Source of the DNA: Nocardioides pinisoli
GTDB taxonomy: Bacteria; Actinomycetota; Actinomycetes; Propionibacteriales; Nocardioidaceae
DNA: 64,000 bases
Assembly: GCF_024199985.1 (NCBI RefSeq)
Contig: NZ_JANARS010000001.1
Span: forward strand, 682,001 to 746,000
Direction of reading: 5' to 3'
Below, piece by piece: positions 36,196-43,597 of the stretch. Below the pieces are notes generated by a model. The model searched no databases, was not told where the DNA came from, and saw only the letters and a list, made by a program, of their open reading frames with translations. Positions within the stretch are counted from its first letter, which is position 1; each line of letters starts with the position of its first letter. The translations under genes were made by a program, and so were the position numbers.

Positions 36196-36261
36196 GGGGT
36201 AGTTGAGGGAGAGGTGGGCCGAAACGGACCCGTCGATGGACGAATGTCCCTCGACTACCCC
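36196..36261. repeat. Family B palindrome, copy 2
   Basis: Same 66-bp length as copy 1, with arms GGGGTAGTTGAGGGA and TCCCTCGACTACCCC. One arm substitution per side (TAAGG to TGAGG; CTTAA to CTCGA) largely preserves pairing. The core is GGGCCGAAACGGACCCGTCG. Confidence 0.75.
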
Positions 36262-36287
36262 CGCACCCCCGGCCCCCGCCGCCTGCC

Positions 36288-36350
36288 GGGGTAGTCAAGG
36301 GAGAGATGGGCCGAAACGGGCCCGTCGAGGGACAGGTCTCCCTTAACTAC
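36288..36350. repeat. Family B palindrome, copy 3
   Basis: The arms GGGGTAGTCAAGGGAGA and TCTCCCTTAACTAC pair well, and the core GGGCCGAAACGGGCCC is a near-perfect palindrome. It ends about 43 bp from the DUF72 stop. Confidence 0.7.
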
Positions 36351-36393
36351 ACCCCCGCCCCCCGGCAAGCCGTCGAGCCCCACCGCGACCCCG

Positions 36394-37218
36394 TCAGGCC
36401 GGGCCCACCCCGAGCCGCTCCTGGAGCGCGATCGCGTCGAAGGGGGCGTGCACCTTGGCGTCGTTGTCGAAGTAGACGAAGACGTCGAGGCCGTCGGCCT
36501 CCCAGGCGCGGACCTTCTCCGCCCAGTGGTCGAGCGCCGCGTCGGAGTAGCCGCTGGCGTAGAGCTCGGTGTCGCCGTGGAGGCGGACGTGGGCGACGCC
36601 GCTGGTCACCTCGTCGAACATCGGCCACGTGCCGGCCGAGTCGGCGACCACCATCCCGATGTCGTGCGCGCGCAGCAGTTCGCAGAACTCCGCGGTGCGG
36701 AAGGAGGCGTGGCGCACCTCGAGGACGTGGCGCAGCGGGCGGTCGACCGGCGTGGAGGTGTCGGCCGGCTCCTTGAGCTTGTCCGCGTCGTGGTGCTCGG
36801 CGGCGTACGACGACGCGGCGGCGGTGGTGCGCGGCAGCAGGTCGAAGAACGCGGCGAGGCGGTCGGGGTGGAAGCCGAGGTTCGGCGGGAGCTGCCACAG
36901 CACCGGGCCGAGCCGCTCACCGAGCGACAGCACGCCGGAGGCGAGGAACGTGCCGAGCGGGGCCTCCACGTCGACCAGCTTCTTCATGTGGGTGACGAAA
37001 CGGGGTCCCTTCACCGCGAAGACGAAGTCGTCGGGGACCTGCTCGGCCCACGACCGCCAGCTCGACGGGCGCTGGAGGGAGTAGAAGGAGCCGTTGACCT
37101 CGACGGTGGTGAGCCGCTCGCCGACGTAGGACAGCTCGAGGCGCTGCGGCAGCCCCGGCGGGTAGAAGTGGCCGCGCCAGCCGGCGTACCGCCAGCCGGA
37201 GATGCCGATCCGTGCCAT
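36394..37218 (-). CDS. DUF72 family protein
   Basis: The 274-residue protein matches DUF72 (YecE-like, TIM-barrel): RIGISGWRYAGWRGHFYPPGLPQ at the N-terminus, EVNGSFYSLQRPSSWRSWAEQVPDDFVFAVKGPRFVTHMKKL, GPVLWQLPPNL near residue 105, EVRHASFRTAEFCELL near 168 and VYFDNDAKVHAPFDAIALQERL at the end. Biochemical function unknown. GGGGAGCTCAC precedes the ATG. Confidence 0.9.
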   Translation of the reverse strand: MARIGISGWRYAGWRGHFYPPGLPQRLELSYVGERLTTVEVNGSFYSLQRPSSWRSWAEQVPDDFVFAVKGPRFVTHMKKLVDVEAPLGTFLASGVLSLGERLGPVLWQLPPNLGFHPDRLAAFFDLLPRTTAAASSYAAEHHDADKLKEPADTSTPVDRPLRHVLEVRHASFRTAEFCELLRAHDIGMVVADSAGTWPMFDEVTSGVAHVRLHGDTELYASGYSDAALDHWAEKVRAWEADGLDVFVYFDNDAKVHAPFDAIALQERLGVGPA

Positions 37219-37320
37219 GTGAGCTCCCCTCGCGCGTCGCGCTGCCACCCCTGCCGTACTGATGGCGTACCCGCTCCGTCCACCGTCATGCCCGCCGGGC
37301 GCCGGCCCGTGACGGCTCAC

Positions 37321-37326
37321 TAGAAT
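37321..37326 (+). promoter_or_regulatory. purS operon -10
   Basis: TAGAAT lies 40 nt before the purS GTG. The short leader contains CAGGAG 7 nt before the start. This promoter serves the purS-purQ-DUF3817 operon. Confidence 0.45.
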
Positions 37327-37366
37327 CGGGAGCGCCCGTCCCACCCTGTCACCCAGGAGCATCCCC

Positions 37367-37651
37367 GTGGCCACAGTCGTCGTCGACGTCATGCCCAAGC
37401 CCGAGATCCTCGACCCCCAGGGCAAGGCGGTGCTCGGTGCGCTGCCCCGGCTCGGGTTCGACCTCGTGACCGACGTCCGGCAGGGCAAGCGGTTCGAGCT
37501 GCAGGTCGACGGCGAGATCACCGACGCCGTGCTCGCCGAGATCGAGCAGGTCGCCGGGACGCTGCTGTCCAACCCGGTGATCGAGGACTTCGAGGTCCAC
37601 GTCGAGAAGCACTCGGTGGCCGAGGTCGCGCACGAGGCCGGTCGCGCATGA
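37367..37651 (+). CDS. purS: FGAM synthase subunit PurS
   Basis: PurS is the small dimeric subunit that bridges PurL and PurQ in the three-part FGAM synthase. The 94-residue protein has the family's [31 protein letters not shown] and [10 protein letters not shown]. The GTG at 37367 is preceded by CAGGAG. Its stop overlaps the purQ start (ATGA). Confidence 0.93.
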   Translation: MATVVVDVMPKPEILDPQGKAVLGALPRLGFDLVTDVRQGKRFELQVDGEITDAVLAEIEQVAGTLLSNPVIEDFEVHVEKHSVAEVAHEAGRA

Positions 37652-38316
37652 AGGTCGGCGTCGTCACCTTCCCCGGCTCGCTCGACGACGTCGACGCCCG
37701 CCGCGCGGTCACCATCGGCGGCAACGAGGCGGTCGCGCTGTGGCACGGCGACGACGACCTCAAGGGCGTCGACGCGGTCGTGCTGCCCGGCGGCTTCTCC
37801 TACGGCGACTACCTCCGCTGCGGCGCGATCTCCCGCTTCGCCCCGGTGATGACCGCGGTGGTCGAGGCCGCCGGCAAGGGCCTGCCGGTCCTCGGCATCT
37901 GCAACGGCTTCCAGATCCTCTGCGAGTCCCACCTGCTGCCCGGCGCGCTGATCCGCAACGACCACCGCAAGTTCGTCTGCCGCGACCAGCGCCTGCGCAT
38001 CGAGCGGGTCGACACCCCGTGGACGTCGGCGTACGCCGCGGGCGCGGAGGTCACGATCGTGCTGAAGAACGGCGAGGGCGGCTTCGTCGCCGACGAGGCG
38101 ACCCTCGACATGCTCGAGGGCGAGGGCCGGGTCGTCGCGCGCTACCTCGACGACAACCCCAACGGCTCGCTCCGTGACATCGCCGGCATCTCCAACGAGC
38201 GCGGCAACGTCGTCGGCCTGATGCCCCACCCCGAGCACGCCGTCGAGGACCTCACCGGCCCCGGCACCGACGGGCTCGGCTTCTTCACCTCGCTCGCCGA
38301 GAAGGCGTTCGCATGA
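37648..38316 (+). CDS. purQ: FGAM synthase glutaminase subunit PurQ
   Basis: PurQ hydrolyses glutamine and passes ammonia to PurL. The 222-residue class I glutamine amidotransferase has [14 protein letters not shown] near residue 47, nucleophile Cys85 in [11 protein letters not shown], and the His-Glu pair in GLMPHPEHA near 195. The start overlaps purS; the stop overlaps a 22-codon ORF by ATGA. Confidence 0.95.
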   Translation: MKVGVVTFPGSLDDVDARRAVTIGGNEAVALWHGDDDLKGVDAVVLPGGFSYGDYLRCGAISRFAPVMTAVVEAAGKGLPVLGICNGFQILCESHLLPGALIRNDHRKFVCRDQRLRIERVDTPWTSAYAAGAEVTIVLKNGEGGFVADEATLDMLEGEGRVVARYLDDNPNGSLRDIAGISNERGNVVGLMPHPEHAVEDLTGPGTDGLGFFTSLAEKAFA

Positions 38317-38381
38317 TCACCCCACGACGTTCTTCTCCCCCGCTCCGCTCCTCCGAACAACGCCGCAGGGACCCCGCATGA
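38313..38381 (+). CDS. Micro-ORF bridging purQ and DUF3817 by double ATGA overlap
   Basis: A 22-codon ORF starts at the ATG overlapping the purQ stop and ends with the TGA overlapping the ATG of the DUF3817 gene. Both junctions are ATGA. Its codons are rich in forms rare here (CCA, CGA, CGT, TCT, GAA, CAA, AGG), so the peptide itself is probably not selected. The ORF may carry terminating ribosomes across a 61-nt gap, or tune expression through slow codons. Confidence 0.45.
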   Translation: MITPRRSSPPLRSSEQRRRDPA

Positions 38382-38821
38382 GCCCCACCCGTCTCCACCG
38401 CCTGGTCGCCCGCGCCGAGGCCGTCACCTGGGCGCTCCTGTTGACCGGGATGTTCCTCAAGTACGTCACCGAGACCACCGAGCTCGGCGTGCAGGTCTTC
38501 GGCATGGTCCACGGCGTCGTCTTCATCGCCTACTGCCTCGCGACCGTGCTGCTCTCGGTCGACCAGCGGTGGGCCGTCAGCCGACTCGCGCTGGGCCTCG
38601 GCTCGGCGATCCCGCCCTTCGCGACGGTGCCCTTCGAGCGCTACGCCGAGCGCGCGGGGCTGCTGGGCGACGCCTGGCGCCTGCGCACCGACGCGCCGCA
38701 CGGCCTCCTCGAGAGGCTCACCGCCTGGCTGGTCCGCCGGCCCGCCCAGGGCGCGCTCGTCGGCCTGGTGGCCGTCGCCGGCCTGACGGGCGTGGCGCTC
38801 GTCGTCGGCCCGCCCGTCTGA
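38378..38821 (+). CDS. DUF3817 membrane protein
   Basis: The 147-residue protein has three to four transmembrane helices and the DUF3817 pattern: RAEAVTWALLLTGMFLKYV, VQVFGMVHGVVFIAYCLA near residue 40, IPPFATVPFERYAERAGLLG near 78. A last helix (residues ~125-145) follows an amphipathic stretch. Function unknown. The ATG at 38378 is coupled through the micro-ORF to purQ. Confidence 0.88.
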   Translation: MSPTRLHRLVARAEAVTWALLLTGMFLKYVTETTELGVQVFGMVHGVVFIAYCLATVLLSVDQRWAVSRLALGLGSAIPPFATVPFERYAERAGLLGDAWRLRTDAPHGLLERLTAWLVRRPAQGALVGLVAVAGLTGVALVVGPPV

Positions 38822-38834
38822 TCCCGACCGGACG

Positions 38835-40217
38835 TCAGCGACCCTGCTGGAGCTTGTTCCAGGTCTGGCGCGTGGCGACGCCCGAGACGCCGATCCGCAG
38901 GCGGGACTGGTAGGTCCGCACGGCCGCCTCGGTCTTGGCGTCGAACACGCCGGTCGCCCGGAAGCGCCCGGCGCCGGCCGCGTTGAGCGCGCGCTGCAGC
39001 CGGTGGACCGCCGGGTCGTTGGAGCCGCGCTTGAGCGTCGTACGGCTGCCGGCGGCGAGCAGCGCGGTCCAGTGCCGCTTGGTGAAGGTGTCGCTCGGGG
39101 TGAACTTGCGGGCCGCCTGCCAGGCGCGGGCCCCCGCGATCGTGGCGGCGTCGTAGGACCCGTCGACCGGACCGCTGTAGGTGCCCTGCTCGGTCAGCAG
39201 GCACTGCAGCACCTTGACCCGGGTCGACTTCGCGGAGCCCGGGGAGAGCGCGGGGTACTTCCAGTAGCCCAGGCGGGTGCCGGGGCAGCGCCCCTCGGGC
39301 CGCGGCTGCGAGCCGGCGCCGAGGTCGATGAAGTTGCTGTCGATGTTGATCGTCACCCCGCCCCACGTCTCGTTGTGGCCGCCGAGGTACTGCTTCATCC
39401 GGCCGCCGGGGCGCCAGCCGTCCTCGGGGATGTAGGTCGTCGAGGTGTTGGCGGCGCCGTCCCAGCGGGCGATCCAGATGCGGTCGGGGAGGGCGAACTG
39501 CCCGGGCCGCAGCCGGCGCGCGTCGTCGAGCATCTTGATCCCCGAGCTGGCGCTCGAGTAGAAGCCGGCGGTGTAGCCGAGCGCCTTGATGCGGGTCACC
39601 CACGCGGAGGTGAACACCAGCGCCGACTCGCGGCAGTGGGTGTCGCCGAGGTTGAAGCCCTCGAGGTCGTACCAGATCGTGCTGCCCGCCCCGATGCCGT
39701 ACGCCGCCGCGTCGGCAGCGTTCTTGTCGGCCTCGGCGGCACCCTGCGCGGCCGCCGCTGCGTAGCCACCGGCCGGGCTCGGGGAGATCTTGAAGTCGTC
39801 CTTGTAGCGCGGGAAGCGGGGCTGGCACGACGCCTGCGGGCCGAGTGCGATGGGCAGCAGCCGCCAGCCGCGCGCGACCTGGGTCGCCACCCACGTCGGG
39901 CTCAGGTTGGGCTGGGTACGGCAGGCGCGGGAGTCGCCGGAGATGTAGATCCCGACGGCGGTGAAGGGCGACTTCTTCCACCAGGCGTCCATCGCCGACT
40001 GCGCCGGGGCGACGCACTGGTCGAAGCCGTAGCCGGTGAAGTCGCCCGGGGTGGCGAGGGCGACCTGGCGCTGCGAGGCGAGCTTGCGCGGCTGCGGTGC
40101 CGGCTCGTCGGCGGTGGCGGGCGTCGACGCCACGAGCGGTGCGGTGAGCAGCAGCGCGAGGGCGGCCCCGGCGGTCCGGAGGAGCGTACGAGGTCGGGTC
40201 GGGCGGGCGCGGCGCAT
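38835..40217 (-). CDS. Secreted DUF1906 glycosidase-like protein with peptidoglycan-binding domains
   Basis: The 460-residue protein has a signal peptide ([17 protein letters not shown]... cleavage near ATA-DEPAP, residue ~38). A DUF1906 / Rv2525c-like TIM-barrel domain follows (GYGFDQCVAPAQSAMDAWW; GIYISGDSRAC; TIWYDLEGFN; AGFYSSASSG; ITINIDSNFID-like segment). Two C-terminal PG_binding_1 modules end in AVRTYQSRLRIGVSGVATRQTWNKL. It probably acts on or binds the cell wall. The ATG at 40217 follows TTGGAG. Confidence 0.88.
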   Translation of the reverse strand: MRRARPTRPRTLLRTAGAALALLLTAPLVASTPATADEPAPQPRKLASQRQVALATPGDFTGYGFDQCVAPAQSAMDAWWKKSPFTAVGIYISGDSRACRTQPNLSPTWVATQVARGWRLLPIALGPQASCQPRFPRYKDDFKISPSPAGGYAAAAAQGAAEADKNAADAAAYGIGAGSTIWYDLEGFNLGDTHCRESALVFTSAWVTRIKALGYTAGFYSSASSGIKMLDDARRLRPGQFALPDRIWIARWDGAANTSTTYIPEDGWRPGGRMKQYLGGHNETWGGVTINIDSNFIDLGAGSQPRPEGRCPGTRLGYWKYPALSPGSAKSTRVKVLQCLLTEQGTYSGPVDGSYDAATIAGARAWQAARKFTPSDTFTKRHWTALLAAGSRTTLKRGSNDPAVHRLQRALNAAGAGRFRATGVFDAKTEAAVRTYQSRLRIGVSGVATRQTWNKLQQGR

Positions 40218-40278
40218 GGTGACTCCAAGCAGCGGGGAAGGTGTGGCGCAGGACAGGCTGACCCAGAGAATCACATGA

Positions 40279-40296
40279 GTCACACCCGTAACAGGT
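40279..40296 (+). promoter_or_regulatory. Tandem 9-mers resembling an MtrA-type site
   Basis: GTCACACCC is followed directly by GTAACAGGT, a 9-bp tandem repeat with GT(C/A)ACA in both. It lies 62-79 nt upstream of the secreted cell-wall protein's ATG. MtrA controls cell-wall hydrolases in mycobacteria through GTCACA-like direct repeats. The match is suggestive only. Confidence 0.3.
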
Positions 40297-40321
40297 GTTC
40301 GCGAGAACTACAGACGCGTAG

Positions 40322-40720
40322 TTAGTCGCTGGTCGGGACGTCGTCGAGCAGGAAGCTGCCCGCCGCCTCCTGCTCCTCGAGCAGCTCCTCGAAGGCCAGG
40401 GCGATGTCCTCCTGGTGCTCGTCGACCAGCCGCGTGAGGTGCCCCTGGAGCAGGGCGGCGTTGGGCGACCGGCCGGAGAAGACCTGCTCCCAGGTGTCCT
40501 CGCCACCGCGGATCTTCCCGACGAGCGTCCTCATGTCCTCACCCAGCTCGCCCGACGCGGCCTGCTCCTCGAGCGCCTGCTTCTCCTCGTCGGTCAGGAG
40601 CGGTCGCTGCTCGAGCTCCTCGACGGTCGCGGTGAGGTCGGCGAGGCTGGTCGTCAGGTCCTCGCGCGCCGCGCTGATCGCCGCCAGGATCTCGGCCTGG
40701 CTGCGGTGGTCGTCGGTCAT
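40322..40720 (-). CDS. Coiled-coil protein of the WXG100-like cluster
   Basis: The 132-residue acidic protein is predicted helical throughout, with heptad-like Leu/Ala patterns (ILAAISAAREDLTTSLADLTATVEELEQ). No signal or membrane helix. Its ATG at 40720 follows TAGCCT by 7 nt; that hexamer overlaps the upstream gene's stop, so it may have its own leaderless promoter. It may act as a chaperone-like partner for the neighbouring WXG100-type protein (inference). Confidence 0.75.
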   Translation of the reverse strand: MTDDHRSQAEILAAISAAREDLTTSLADLTATVEELEQRPLLTDEEKQALEEQAASGELGEDMRTLVGKIRGGEDTWEQVFSGRSPNAALLQGHLTRLVDEHQEDIALAFEELLEEQEAAGSFLLDDVPTSD

Positions 40721-40730
40721 GGACCGGAGG

Positions 40731-41825
40731 CTAGGGCGTGGCGGGCGTGGGTGCCACCGGGGCGACGGCCGCCGGGCGTTGGCCGATCGTCGGGGTGGTG
40801 ACCGTGCCCGGGTCGCGCGTCACGCTGCTCGGGGCGCCGGAGGAGGCCGCGACGCCGGGGGTGGAGACAGGTGCCTCGTCACCGTCGAAGAAGGCCTTCA
40901 CCGTCGAGACGAACGAGCCCACCTGCTTGAGCAGGCCGATCAGCTTCAGGAGGGCCCGGTAGGCCTTCATCACGGCCTGGAACGCCTCGAGGACGGCCTG
41001 CACGACGCGTGCCCAGCCGACGCCGGGGATGCTCATCGTCGCGAGTGCGGCGGAGACGGTCTGCACCGCCGCCTTCACGCACTGCACCACCGCCAGGGCG
41101 GTCTGCCAGGCGTCGCGGCAGACCTGCGCGACCGTCTGCCCCATCTGGACGAGCTGGCCGGCCTGGGCGTCGAGGGAGCCCACCCACGTGCCGATCTGCG
41201 CGACCGCCGCGTCGGACGCACCGCCCTGCCACGACTGCGAGATGGTGCGGCTGCCGCTCTCCAGGTTGGCGGCGACGCCGCGCAGCGACTGGCCCAGCGC
41301 GCCGAAGGACGAGCCCTGGGTCGAGGCGCTGACCACGTCGCCCCCGATCCGCTCGGCCAGCTCGGCGCGGATGTCGAAGCCGGTGAGCATCCGCACCAGG
41401 TCGCAGACGGTGTCGTAGGGGAAGCCGAGGTCGACCTGCGGCAGGCTGGTCTCGGTCGGGGCCACTCGGCGGATGGTGGCGTCGGCGACGTCCCAGAAGC
41501 CGGTCGAGCCGTCGCGGCCGTCGACGCCGGCGGCCTGGTGGCGACGTACGACGCCGTCCTCGGTCAGCGTGAAGTCGCGGGCGGTGGCCCGCAGCGCTTC
41601 CGCGTGGTCGTGCATCCCGGTGCCGTTGTCCTCCAGCGACCGGTGCACCGAGGGGAGGAGGGCGTCGTAGGCGCCCATCATCGTCTCGAGGATGGGGCCG
41701 AAGTCGGTCTGGACGAGGGCGTGGCCGCCGTTGCGGGCGATGCCCGCCAGGTCGTCGCTCGCGCGCTGCACCTGCGCGGACCAGGCGTCGAGCTCGGAGA
41801 GGTCGACGGTCATCACGGCGTTCAT
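40731..41825 (-). CDS. WXG100/ESX-like large protein
   Basis: The 364-residue protein has a helical N-terminal region and a WXG100-like helix pair around SQSWQGGASDAAVAQIGTWVGSL near residue 195, containing the W-x-G turn. A long hydrophobic helical region (residues ~215-305) and a Pro/Thr-rich C-terminus follow. This suits a type VII secretion substrate or ESX-associated surface protein. No EccC-type ATPase is present in the window. The ATG at 41825 has CAGGAG 5 nt upstream. Confidence 0.78.
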   Translation of the reverse strand: MNAVMTVDLSELDAWSAQVQRASDDLAGIARNGGHALVQTDFGPILETMMGAYDALLPSVHRSLEDNGTGMHDHAEALRATARDFTLTEDGVVRRHQAAGVDGRDGSTGFWDVADATIRRVAPTETSLPQVDLGFPYDTVCDLVRMLTGFDIRAELAERIGGDVVSASTQGSSFGALGQSLRGVAANLESGSRTISQSWQGGASDAAVAQIGTWVGSLDAQAGQLVQMGQTVAQVCRDAWQTALAVVQCVKAAVQTVSAALATMSIPGVGWARVVQAVLEAFQAVMKAYRALLKLIGLLKQVGSFVSTVKAFFDGDEAPVSTPGVAASSGAPSSVTRDPGTVTTPTIGQRPAAVAPVAPTPATP

Positions 41826-41990
41826 CGCGGCTCCTGGGACGTGTCGGTGCGGCTGGGGACCGCTGGGTGCAGGTCGTGACGCTGACCTTCCCCCGACGGG
41901 CCGGTGCGAAACCGGCCCCCGCCGACGCGTTCGCCCACAGGCAGGCGGAGCGCGTGTTTCGACGCCCGCCGGCGCGGGTATCCCGCGGAG
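41826..41990. promoter_or_regulatory. Divergent promoter region of the WXG-like genes
   Basis: The 165-bp gap holds a hairpin with perfect arms GGGCCGGT / ACCGGCCC (near 41899-41919). On the plus strand GGTATCCC precedes the GTG at 41991 by 6-7 nt. No ORF is convincing here. Confidence 0.35.
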
Positions 41991-42371
41991 GTGAGCGCAA
42001 GCGGCAAGCGATCCCTGATGCAGGTCGAGCCGGCCCGGCTGGTGGAGCTGGCGGGCTCGTCCGAGCGCATCCTCGACGCGATGAGGCAGGACTGGGGCGA
42101 CGCCGTCGCCGAGCTCGCGGGGGCGTGTGCCGCGCTCGGCGACGCCGCCGGCACGGCCAACCTCGCTGCGTCCTACGCCGACGCGCTGGCCGACGCCGAG
42201 GAGGTCCTCGCCTCGCTCGCCGGGGCGCTCGAGCTCGGCGTGGCGGGGCTGGTCGACGCCGCCCGTGACGCCCTGCACGCCGACGACACCGTCGCTGCCG
42301 AGCTCATCCGCGCCACCCACCTGCTGGGTGAGCGACCGTTCGGGATCATGCCGGGCCCCGGAGGTCGCTGA
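41991..42371 (+). CDS. Small helical ESX-like protein
   Basis: The 126-residue protein is Ala/Leu/Glu-rich and helical (LVELAGSSERILDAMRQDWGDAVAELAGACAALGDAAGTANLAASYADALADAEEVL). The DWGDAV turn resembles the W-x-G region of WXG100 proteins. The GTG at 41991 is preferred; an ATG at 42018 (MQVEP) is an alternative. It lies 2 nt upstream of the next gene, so the two are probably coexpressed partners, as WXG pairs usually are. Confidence 0.7.
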   Translation: MSASGKRSLMQVEPARLVELAGSSERILDAMRQDWGDAVAELAGACAALGDAAGTANLAASYADALADAEEVLASLAGALELGVAGLVDAARDALHADDTVAAELIRATHLLGERPFGIMPGPGGR

Positions 42372-42373
42372 CC

Positions 42374-43588
42374 GTGCCGGCCAACCCGTGGGAGCTGCGA
42401 GCCGACGTCCGGCCGCTCGAGGCCGCCGCCCAGCGGTGGACCGAGGTCGGTGCGCTGGTGGCGCGACGCGGCGACGAGCTGGTCGACGCGGCCCGACGCG
42501 CCACCGAGGGCTGGGACGCGGCCTCGGCGGAGAGCTACGAGCAGCACCGCCGTCAGGTGCTCGCCCACCTCGACCGCTTCACCACCCTGGCCGACATCGT
42601 CGCCGACTGCCTGCGCGCGTCCGCCGAGGTCATGACCTCGACGCAGAAGGAGCTCGACCGGGCCTGGGCCACGGTCGCGGCGGTGCCCCACGAGGTGGTC
42701 GGGGAGTCGCGGCACCTGGTCTTCAAGCCCACCGAGGACGACGAGCGCGGCAAGGTCGACCGCGGCCAGGCCGAGACCGACGACATCCGTCGCCGGCTGA
42801 CGGTGTCGCTCGACCAGGAGAGCGCCCGCCTCCGTGCGGCCCGCGCCGAGCTCGTGACGGTGCGCACCGAGCTCCTGGCGCTCACCGGTGGCGCCTTCCC
42901 GGGGTTCCTCGGCGGCCCGGGCGTCGAGGAGTCCGGTGTCGGCACGTTCGCAGCGCCGGCCACGACGTCGGTGCCCGGATCCGCCCAGGCGGGGGTCTCG
43001 GCGGGGGTCTCGGCGGGCGTCTCCGGTCTGCCGCCGCTCGCCCCGGTCGCGGTGTCCGTCCCCGACCTGACCGATCTCTCCGCGGCCGGGCTGACGTCGC
43101 TGGCAGCGAGTGCCGCGGGCCGGGCCCTGGGGCGTCGCGGCGCTGACGCGCGGCTCCCGGCGGCGGGCGCCCCTCCGGTCGGCGGGATGGCCGCCGGCGG
43201 CATGGCCGCGCGCGCCGGGACGACGTCGCGCGGCACGGCAGGTGGCCGCGGCGCTCCGGCGCGGGTGACGGCCCCGCGGGTCGAACGGACGGCTTCCGAG
43301 GAGTCCGCCGCGCGCGCGGCACGCGAGAAGGAGGCGGCGCGTGAGGCCAAGCGCGCCGCGCTGGAGCAGAAGCGCGCGGAGCGGGCGGCCCGCAAGGCCG
43401 AGCGGGAGGCGGCGCGCGGGCCCCAGCGCGAGACCCGGCGCGAGGCCCAGGGCTCGAGGTCCGCGGGCAGGGACTCCCGCCGCGCCGAGCGGGACGAGAG
43501 CGACGAGCGCGACCGGAGTGACGAGCCCGAGGTCGCCCCCGTCCACGAGGCGGCTCCCGGCGGCCCGGTGGGGGAGCACCGCCGGTAG
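42374..43588 (+). CDS. WXG100-like protein with long basic low-complexity tail
   Basis: The 404-residue protein has an N-terminal ~170-residue helical domain with RATEGWDAASAESYEQHRRQVLAHL (W-x-A turn). A Gly/Ala/Val-rich middle follows, with tandem SAGVSAGVSAGV near residue 205. The C-terminal ~120 residues are dominated by Arg, Glu, Ala and Lys (coiled coil AAREKEAAREAKRAALEQKRAERAARKAEREA), ending acidic. It resembles ESX-type substrates of actinobacteria. Function unknown. Confidence 0.75.
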   Translation: MPANPWELRADVRPLEAAAQRWTEVGALVARRGDELVDAARRATEGWDAASAESYEQHRRQVLAHLDRFTTLADIVADCLRASAEVMTSTQKELDRAWATVAAVPHEVVGESRHLVFKPTEDDERGKVDRGQAETDDIRRRLTVSLDQESARLRAARAELVTVRTELLALTGGAFPGFLGGPGVEESGVGTFAAPATTSVPGSAQAGVSAGVSAGVSGLPPLAPVAVSVPDLTDLSAAGLTSLAASAAGRALGRRGADARLPAAGAPPVGGMAAGGMAARAGTTSRGTAGGRGAPARVTAPRVERTASEESAARAAREKEAAREAKRAALEQKRAERAARKAEREAARGPQRETRREAQGSRSAGRDSRRAERDESDERDRSDEPEVAPVHEAAPGGPVGEHRR

Positions 43589-43597
43589 ATTGGCGCC

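Larger units (their letters stand above)
36054..36393. other. 340-bp convergent gap filled by repeats
   Basis: No coding sequence with plausible codon use is seen here. The gap holds three family B palindromes (36114-36179, 36196-36261, 36288-36350) with C-rich spacers between them. Confidence 0.7.

Noticed and set aside
36114..36350. Possible CRISPR array
   Set aside because: Only three units, each a full-length palindrome with conserved interior, short C-rich spacers and no cas genes.
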